A model generated the notes under the pieces. That model was given only the letters and a program-made list of their open reading frames with translations, made no database searches and was not told the DNA's origin. Made by a program: the position numbers and the translations under genes. Below are positions 58,769 to 64,000 of a stretch of DNA of 64,000 bases, piece after piece. Within the stretch, counting starts at the first letter, position 1; each line of letters opens with the position of its first letter. Origin of the DNA: Mycolicibacterium madagascariense (GTDB taxonomy: Bacteria; Actinomycetota; Actinomycetes; Mycobacteriales; Mycobacteriaceae); contig NZ_AP022610.1 in NCBI RefSeq assembly GCF_010729665.1, positions 558,001 through 622,000 on the forward strand, read 5' to 3'.

Positions 58769-59515
58769 TCACGACCCGTTCCGCGCTGGCTGGCGCGGCC
58801 TCGGCGATCGGCGTCTGCGACTGCGCTGACGGTCGAGCCAGCGCTGGACGTCGGCGCTGGGCATGGGGCCGCCGTGACCGAGGTGCAGGGTGTGGGGTCC
58901 GAGGTTCAGTGCGGCCTGCAAGCTGTCGAGCGCCAGCTCGGGATCGTCGTGGAAGGGGGGATTGGACGGGCGATACTGCAGCAGACCCAGGAAGCCGCCG
59001 GTCAACATGTCACCCGCGATCAGGTCGCCCTGGTCCAACAGCACCGACACCGACCCTGGAGTGTGTCCCGGGGTGTGGATGATGCGGCCGTCGACGCCGT
59101 GCGGTCGAAGTGAATATTCGCCGGTCAAGACGATGTCGGGGTGCAGCGGCCGGGTGACTTCGTTCGGCGGCGGAGTGCGGGAGAAGACGTGTCCGAAGAC
59201 GCCGATGGGCTGGCGCTGGGTGCGATCGGAGTGCCCGGCCAGATACGTCGCCAGGTCGGCCTGGTGCGCGGCGACCGGAGCGCCGGTGCGATTGTGAAGT
59301 TCCGTGGCAGCCCCGAAGTGGTCGACGTGGCCGTGGGTGACGATGATCATCTCGAGATCGGTGGGATCGACGCCGGCGTCGGTGATGCCCTTCCAGATGC
59401 GGTCGCCGCTGCTCGGGATGCCGCAGTCGACGAGGATGGGGCGTCGTCCGATCAATAGGTACGTGTTGACGAGGTGGTCGCCGAGGACCGGAATCTTGAC
59501 GATCGTCGTTCTCAC
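58769..59515 (-). CDS. metallo-beta-lactamase fold hydrolase
   Basis: 248 residues with the MBL zinc motif THGHVDHFG (about 75-83), a later HTPGHTPGS His and LHLGHGG. The Asp ligand lies in LIAGDMLTGG. This is the glyoxalase-II/lactonase-like branch acting on thioesters, lactones or similar. GTG 59515 is preferred because AAGGAG lies nine bases upstream. The C-terminus is unusually Arg-rich. Confidence 0.85.
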   Translation of the reverse strand: MRTTIVKIPVLGDHLVNTYLLIGRRPILVDCGIPSSGDRIWKGITDAGVDPTDLEMIIVTHGHVDHFGAATELHNRTGAPVAAHQADLATYLAGHSDRTQRQPIGVFGHVFSRTPPPNEVTRPLHPDIVLTGEYSLRPHGVDGRIIHTPGHTPGSVSVLLDQGDLIAGDMLTGGFLGLLQYRPSNPPFHDDPELALDSLQAALNLGPHTLHLGHGGPMPSADVQRWLDRQRSRRRRSPRPRQPARNGS

Positions 59516-59666
59516 GGGACGCAACTCCTTACAGGTCAACGGTTCTCGGCGATGTCCCTCCACTGTGCGCCGGCGACGCCGCGAGCGCTAGTGGCCAGAT
59601 GGACAAATAGTGCCAAGTTCTGGCCACGGCGTCACGGATCGATCGCCGACCCGCGCCGAAGCGGAT

Positions 59667-60953
59667 TCAGCCGAGTACGTCACGCAGCATCGTGCCGAAA
59701 TCCCTTGTCTGCCATTGATTGAGGAACATCGTCATCATGTGCAGCAGCACCCGTGCGTTCTCGTTCGAGGTCAGGCGGGGGTCGGTGGGACCCGTCACGT
59801 CGTCGAGGTCGGGCAGCTCCAGCTGTATGAGAGGTGGTGCATCCATCAGGTAGGCGAGTCCCATGGTCGCGGTGACCATGTCCAGATGGGTCCGCAGTTC
59901 GACCGCGTCGACCTCGGGGCCGCCGCAGCGGTGATACTCCGCGGCGAACGACTCCACCAGGTCGGTCGCGTGCTCGCGCCAGAAGGCGGGACCCGCGCCG
60001 CTGAGCGCGCCGTAGAGGGCGCGCGCGACGTTCATCTGACCGACGCGTCCCCAGTCGAGCAAACCGCATTCGCGCACGCCGTCTCCATTGCGCCAGAACC
60101 AGGCATTGTCGATGTTCGCGTTCCAGTGACAGAGCGCGACGAGGTCGGGTGCACCCTGCAGGAAGTCCTGTATTCGGCCCTCGTTCTCGGAGAAGAGCAC
60201 GACGTCCTCGGCCCACGAACCGATGAATTCCGGAGTCGTGATGGTGTCCGGTAGCAGTCGTGGATATCGCTCGGCGAAGACACCGTAGCGCGCCACGCGA
60301 TTCTGCAATTGCCGTGCCGTGTAGGGGAATCGGTCGGCCGCGCCGGCTTCGACGGGATCGAAGGGAAAGAGCGCGCCGGTGCGCTCGGGCAACGATCCGC
60401 CTCGGTGACTGCCGGACAATCGCGCGAGCGCCGTGATCACAGCCCGGTAGTGATCGAGCTGATCGGGGAGTTCGTCGTCCCGACACTTCGCGTAGTGCGG
60501 CTCGATGCCGTCGCTGCCGTAATGGATGCGCTCGGTGATCAGGACACCGGTGCCCGTTTCACCGTGATAGTCGGCGAATGCGCACCGGGGCACGGCGATG
60601 GGAAAGTTCGGGCCGCGGGAGAGCAGGGCCAGCCGGACCTCCGCGTCGAGCATGTACCGTGAGCCGTCGCGCAACGGATCGCTGAAGTCCCGCGAGAACT
60701 TGACGAACAGGTCGCGCGGCGGCGCCCCCTCGGCATGGGCGTAGGTCACCGACAGGATCAGCTTGCTTCCGGTCCCGCCGACCGAGAGCTCGTCGAAGCG
60801 GGTGACGGCGGTGACCGCATTGTCCGCGCTCAGTGCCCCGGAGGCACGGAACGCCTCGGTGAGGAACGCTTCCGGCCGTGTCCCCAGGGCGCCGACGTGT
60901 GCGGGGATGCCCATCCCGGTCGTGTCGCCCGTGACCCAGTCGACGACGCCCAT
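59667..60953 (-). CDS. APH-like phosphotransferase family protein (Asn at catalytic-Asp position)
   Basis: 428-residue small-molecule kinase-fold protein. KLILSVTYAHAEGAPPRDLFVKFSRDF contains the N-lobe Lys. The catalytic loop reads CHWNANIDN (about 275-283), where HxDxxxxN is expected, so the catalytic Asp is Asn. The Mg-binding DWG is intact (LLDWGRVGQMN, about 300). A close paralogue with the same change lies at 63150. It is the last gene of a - strand module with an alpha/beta hydrolase and a P450, suggesting a role in metabolising a hydroxylated substrate. Confidence 0.85.
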   Translation of the reverse strand: MGVVDWVTGDTTGMGIPAHVGALGTRPEAFLTEAFRASGALSADNAVTAVTRFDELSVGGTGSKLILSVTYAHAEGAPPRDLFVKFSRDFSDPLRDGSRYMLDAEVRLALLSRGPNFPIAVPRCAFADYHGETGTGVLITERIHYGSDGIEPHYAKCRDDELPDQLDHYRAVITALARLSGSHRGGSLPERTGALFPFDPVEAGAADRFPYTARQLQNRVARYGVFAERYPRLLPDTITTPEFIGSWAEDVVLFSENEGRIQDFLQGAPDLVALCHWNANIDNAWFWRNGDGVRECGLLDWGRVGQMNVARALYGALSGAGPAFWREHATDLVESFAAEYHRCGGPEVDAVELRTHLDMVTATMGLAYLMDAPPLIQLELPDLDDVTGPTDPRLTSNENARVLLHMMTMFLNQWQTRDFGTMLRDVLG

Positions 60954-60995
60954 CCGCGCTCCGCCCTCTCGTCTCGCGTACCTCCTCTGCACCGG

Positions 60996-61901
60996 CTAGG
61001 TGCGGGTGAGGAAGTCGAGGATCGCCGGTGCTGCCTGCACCCACGTGTCGAACATGTTGAAGCCCTTGGCCTTTCCCTGCGCACGCGCCTGCGATGCGCG
61101 CTCCCAGGCGTCCTCCGGCCACGGGGGGTCGATGACCTCCGATCCACGGATCAGGCAACTCACCTCCAGCGACGTGCGTTTCGGATGGTTCAGATCCCCG
61201 CTGCCGCCGCGGATGATGAGGGTCGGGACCGCGATGCGATCGAACATGCCGTCGTCGACACCGGGAATCGTCTGCCCAGGCTTCACGACGAACGCTTTCA
61301 GCCACCGCATCATGACGGCCAGGAACTCGGCGGCGTCCCAATCGAGTAACCGCCGTCGGTTGGCGGGATTGTCGGCGATGCGCTCCTGCCATTCCGCGAT
61401 CGACAGCAGACCCTCGATGCCCTGGAATCGCACCGCCTCGATCGACGGCAGCGAGTAGACGTGACCGAGGATGAAGGTGCCGTACACGCCGCCGACGATG
61501 TTCCACAGGACGAGCCTGGTGACAAACTCGGGGTACAGGATGGCGGTCAGCATGGAATCCCGTGCGCCGCCGGACCCGCCGGCCAGGATGACCGGTCCCG
61601 TGTCGAGCGACGTCAGCAGCGCGCGCAGCGTCTCGGCCCTCATGTGGGATTCCGAGGCGCCGTAGAACTGGACCGCCGACTTGCCGCAGTTGGGCCGGTC
61701 CCACAGCAGCACGCGGAAGCCACCGGCGACGAGGGCCTCGGCCAGTGGTCGTAGACCGGGCACGTCCTTGGAGAATCGGCCGCCCGGGGTGAGCACGACG
61801 AGTTCACCGGTGTCGCCGAGGATTTCGTAGACGACGTCACCGCCGTCGACGACGACGGTGCGCTCATCGCGGCGGAGTCTCGGACCGACGGTGTTGGTCA
61901 C
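60996..61901 (-). CDS. alpha/beta hydrolase of the P450-kinase module
   Basis: 301 residues. VVVLTPGGRFSKDVPGL and RVLLWDRPNCGKSAV belong to the alpha/beta-hydrolase cap and core. The nucleophile elbow is ILAGGSGGARDS (Ser near 115, a GxSxG variant). VPTLIIRGGSGDLNHPKRT holds the late acid. GTG 61901 overlaps the P450 stop by four bases (GTGA), so the two are translationally coupled. The substrate is unknown. Confidence 0.82.
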   Translation of the reverse strand: MTNTVGPRLRRDERTVVVDGGDVVYEILGDTGELVVLTPGGRFSKDVPGLRPLAEALVAGGFRVLLWDRPNCGKSAVQFYGASESHMRAETLRALLTSLDTGPVILAGGSGGARDSMLTAILYPEFVTRLVLWNIVGGVYGTFILGHVYSLPSIEAVRFQGIEGLLSIAEWQERIADNPANRRRLLDWDAAEFLAVMMRWLKAFVVKPGQTIPGVDDGMFDRIAVPTLIIRGGSGDLNHPKRTSLEVSCLIRGSEVIDPPWPEDAWERASQARAQGKAKGFNMFDTWVQAAPAILDFLTRT

Positions 61902-63103
61902 GGGAGTACGGCGGGCATGGACTCCCATCCACGCACGGTCGACGTCGGGCTGATCTCGGCGTGGGTGAGGTCGACCTCCCACTCGGGGAACCGGTCCAGG
62001 ATCTCGTCGAGCGCGATGCGTCCCTCCATCCGGGCCAACGCGTTCCCCAGGCAGAAGTGGGTGCCGACGCCGAAGCCCAGGTGCTGTCGAATGGGCCGGT
62101 GGACGTTGAATTCGTGTGCATCGGAACCGAATCGGCGTGGATCGCGGTTGGCGGCGGCCACCAGCGTCACCATCGCGCTGCCCGCGGGCACGGTCTGGCC
62201 GTAGTACTCGACGTCCCGTGTGACGTAGCGGCTGATGTGGATCGCCGGCGGCTCGTAGCGGATGAGTTCTTCGACGGCGGCGGGAAGCAACGTGCGGTTG
62301 GCGACCATGTCTCGGCGCTGGTCGGGATGCTCGGCGAGTAGCTTGCCGGCCCAGCCGATCAAACGGGTGGTCGTCTCGGCCCCGGCCGTGGCGATCACCT
62401 GGAGGTAGAGCAGGAGTTCGTCGCGGCCGAGGCGCCGGGTCGCCCCGGTCTCGTCGGCGAATTCGGCGGTCAGCAGCTCGGTCATGATGTCGTCCGCGGG
62501 ATGCTCTGCGCGCCAATCGATGAACTCGGCGAACACCTCGCCGGTGGCGATGGCGCCGTTCGGGTTCTCGGTCATCTTCCCGCCGCGCTCGGTGCGCAGC
62601 GTCGAGTCGCCGTGTTCGATGACGTTCGACTGATCGGCCTCGGGGATGCCGAGCAGCATCCCGATGACGCGCATCGGCATCTGGCTGCCGAGATCGGCGA
62701 CGAAGTCGAACCGCCCCGTGCCCACCAGGGGATCCAGGCATCGCGCCGTGAACTCGCGAATCTTCGGTTCGAGCGCGCCGACCTTGCGCGGGGTGAAGAT
62801 CCGCGACAGGAGCTTGCGATGGATGTTGTGAATCGGAGGGTCTTCGAAGATGAGGGTGCCCGAGGGAATCTCCATGTCCGCCTTGATGATCTCCAGGATG
62901 GCTCCGCGGGCCGAGCTGAAGGTCTCGTGATCGAGCAGGGCGGCGTCGACGTCGTCGTAGCGGCTCAGCGCGTAGAAGTCGTGCTGGGCGTTGTAGTACA
63001 GCGGTGCTTCTTCGCGAATCCGGGCGAACATCGGATGCGGGTCGCGGTTGAGCTCGACGTCGTAGGGGTCGTACCGAACGTCGCTGCTGGTGTCGATGGT
63101 CAT
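61898..63103 (-). CDS. cytochrome P450
   Basis: 401-residue P450. The I-helix oxygen-activation motif is ATAGAETTTR (about 238-247), the K-helix ExxR is EELIR, and the heme-binding loop is FGVGTHFCLGNALARME with Cys near 351. It is soluble, with no N-terminal anchor, as usual for mycobacterial CYPs. Feature set and length fit the CYP123/124/125/142-like range, but I do not assign a family. It lies between the two kinase paralogues and upstream of the hydrolase in one operon. Confidence 0.92.
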   Translation of the reverse strand: MTIDTSSDVRYDPYDVELNRDPHPMFARIREEAPLYYNAQHDFYALSRYDDVDAALLDHETFSSARGAILEIIKADMEIPSGTLIFEDPPIHNIHRKLLSRIFTPRKVGALEPKIREFTARCLDPLVGTGRFDFVADLGSQMPMRVIGMLLGIPEADQSNVIEHGDSTLRTERGGKMTENPNGAIATGEVFAEFIDWRAEHPADDIMTELLTAEFADETGATRRLGRDELLLYLQVIATAGAETTTRLIGWAGKLLAEHPDQRRDMVANRTLLPAAVEELIRYEPPAIHISRYVTRDVEYYGQTVPAGSAMVTLVAAANRDPRRFGSDAHEFNVHRPIRQHLGFGVGTHFCLGNALARMEGRIALDEILDRFPEWEVDLTHAEISPTSTVRGWESMPAVLP

Positions 63104-63149
63104 GAGCGTCGTGCCTTTCTGGGACGGGGGCTGCCGTGCTGGTGGAGTG

Positions 63150-64000
63150 TCATCGCAGAGCGTCGAGGGCGTCGTCGAGTGGTCTGGTCTCCCAGAGGTT
63201 CAGGACGTTGGTCAGCATGAGGAGCGGTGCTCGAACGCCTTCGTCACCCCGGATCCGGGGGTCGTCGGGCGTCACCCCGGGTCCCGTATCCGGGAGCCTG
63301 CGCCTGACCAGTGCCGGCACGTCGAGGAGCCACGTGACGCCCATGAGTGCGACGTAGAGCTGCAGGTGGGACAGGAGCGTCGCGGGATCGAGCCGCGGGC
63401 CGCCGGATTCGGCGACCTCGGTGACCAGCAGCTGCAGCAGTTCGTCGAGATGACCATCCCACGTGGCGGTCTCGGCGCCCGAGAGGCACCCCCACACGGC
63501 CATGGCGACGTTCATCTGGCTGACGCACCCCCAGTCCATCAGCCCGCACCGGAGCGCGCCGTCGGGCCCGCGCCAGAACCAGGCGTTGTCGACGTTGGCG
63601 TTCCAATGACACAGAGCGAGGTAATCGGTCGTCGTCGCGAGGTGGTTCCAGATGGCGGACTCCTGGCACATCACCTCGTGGGCCTGACTGCCCATGCGAG
63701 CGACGAAGCGGCGGTTGCCGACGTTGGCGGGCAGCAGACGGGGGTAGGCCTCGACGAACTCGGCGAGACGAGAGATGCGCCGGGACAACCGATCTGCGGT
63801 GAGCGGCATCGGCTCCCCGAGCGCGGCGGCACGCAGATCGACGGGAAACCGTGCGACGAGCTCGTCGGGCATGGCGCCGGAACGTGCCGTTCCCGCCAGC
63901 CTGCCGAGTGCCGTGAGCAGGGCTCGGTAGTGCCCGACGGGATCGGGCATCTCGTCGTCGAGGCACTTGGGGTAGTGCGGCTCGATACCGTTGGCGTCGA
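63150..64000 (-). CDS. APH-like phosphotransferase family protein, partial (5' end outside window)
   Basis: The 283 C-terminal residues are present; the N-lobe lies beyond the right edge. The frame is open to base 64000, with IEPHYPKCLDDEMPD at the edge as in the first copy (IEPHYAKCRDDELPD). The catalytic loop is CHWNANVDN, again with Asn for the catalytic Asp, and LMDWGCVSQMN supplies the Mg-binding Asp. It is a clear paralogue of the gene at 59667-60953 and heads the P450-hydrolase-kinase module. Confidence 0.85.
   Translation of the reverse strand, partial: DANGIEPHYPKCLDDEMPDPVGHYRALLTALGRLAGTARSGAMPDELVARFPVDLRAAALGEPMPLTADRLSRRISRLAEFVEAYPRLLPANVGNRRFVARMGSQAHEVMCQESAIWNHLATTTDYLALCHWNANVDNAWFWRGPDGALRCGLMDWGCVSQMNVAMAVWGCLSGAETATWDGHLDELLQLLVTEVAESGGPRLDPATLLSHLQLYVALMGVTWLLDVPALVRRRLPDTGPGVTPDDPRIRGDEGVRAPLLMLTNVLNLWETRPLDDALDALR

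Overview
The window looks like chromosomal DNA of a rapidly growing mycobacterium (Mycolicibacterium, M. smegmatis-like). The DNA is GC-rich with many GTG and TTG starts. Gene content and order follow the M. tuberculosis Rv0226c-Rv0265c backbone, recognised from memory of family sequences and synteny rather than from a search. No tRNA, rRNA, CRISPR array, insertion sequence or phage gene was recognised.

Region 1 (1-13268) concerns the cell envelope. It holds two membrane proteins of the Rv0226c/Rv0227c type (the second is DUF3068, a family linked to lipomannan/lipoarabinomannan maturation), an acyltransferase-3 protein, a phosphotriesterase-like lactonase, the giant arabinofuranosyltransferase AftD with its small DUF2613 partner, a degenerate membrane-anchored Ser/Thr kinase, an LpqI/NagZ-type glycosidase and a TetR regulator. 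Region 2 (13254-22650) is a lipid-metabolism block: HtdX, FabG4, FadA2 and FadE5, interrupted by a TDT transporter, an F420-type LLM oxidoreductase and a membrane esterase.

Region 3 (22651-37996) is an apparently complete trehalose polyphleate (TPP) locus: pks, papA3 and mmpL10 on the + strand converge on pE, a GAP-like gene and fadD23 on the - strand. Region 4 (38183-42800) has a flavin reductase, a 53-residue conserved protein and the Sdh1 succinate dehydrogenase operon. Region 5 (42913-52678) is mixed: a PEP-mutase/ICL-like enzyme, tetrapyrrole genes, aac(2')-I, the PxpB/PxpC pair, a queuosine-precursor-type transporter, a FecB-like lipoprotein, small secreted proteins, a LysE exporter and an alpha/beta hydrolase. 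Region 6 (52718-64000) is accessory: an AraC regulator, a nitronate monooxygenase, an Amt-PII nitrogen pair, secreted and regulatory proteins, a metallo-beta-lactamase-fold enzyme, and a module of two APH-like kinase paralogues around an alpha/beta hydrolase and a P450. The last kinase runs off the right edge.

Main points for a second look: (i) several genes, including aftD and mmpL10, have no ATG/GTG/TTG where homology and ribosome-binding sites place the start; (ii) a TTACY-N4-RGTAA palindrome recurs at the fabG4/fadA2, fadE5 and possibly fadD23 promoters, suggesting one regulator for beta-oxidation and TPP lipid supply; (iii) a pseudokinase sits between the AftD and LpqI genes; (iv) both APH-like paralogues carry Asn in place of the catalytic Asp.
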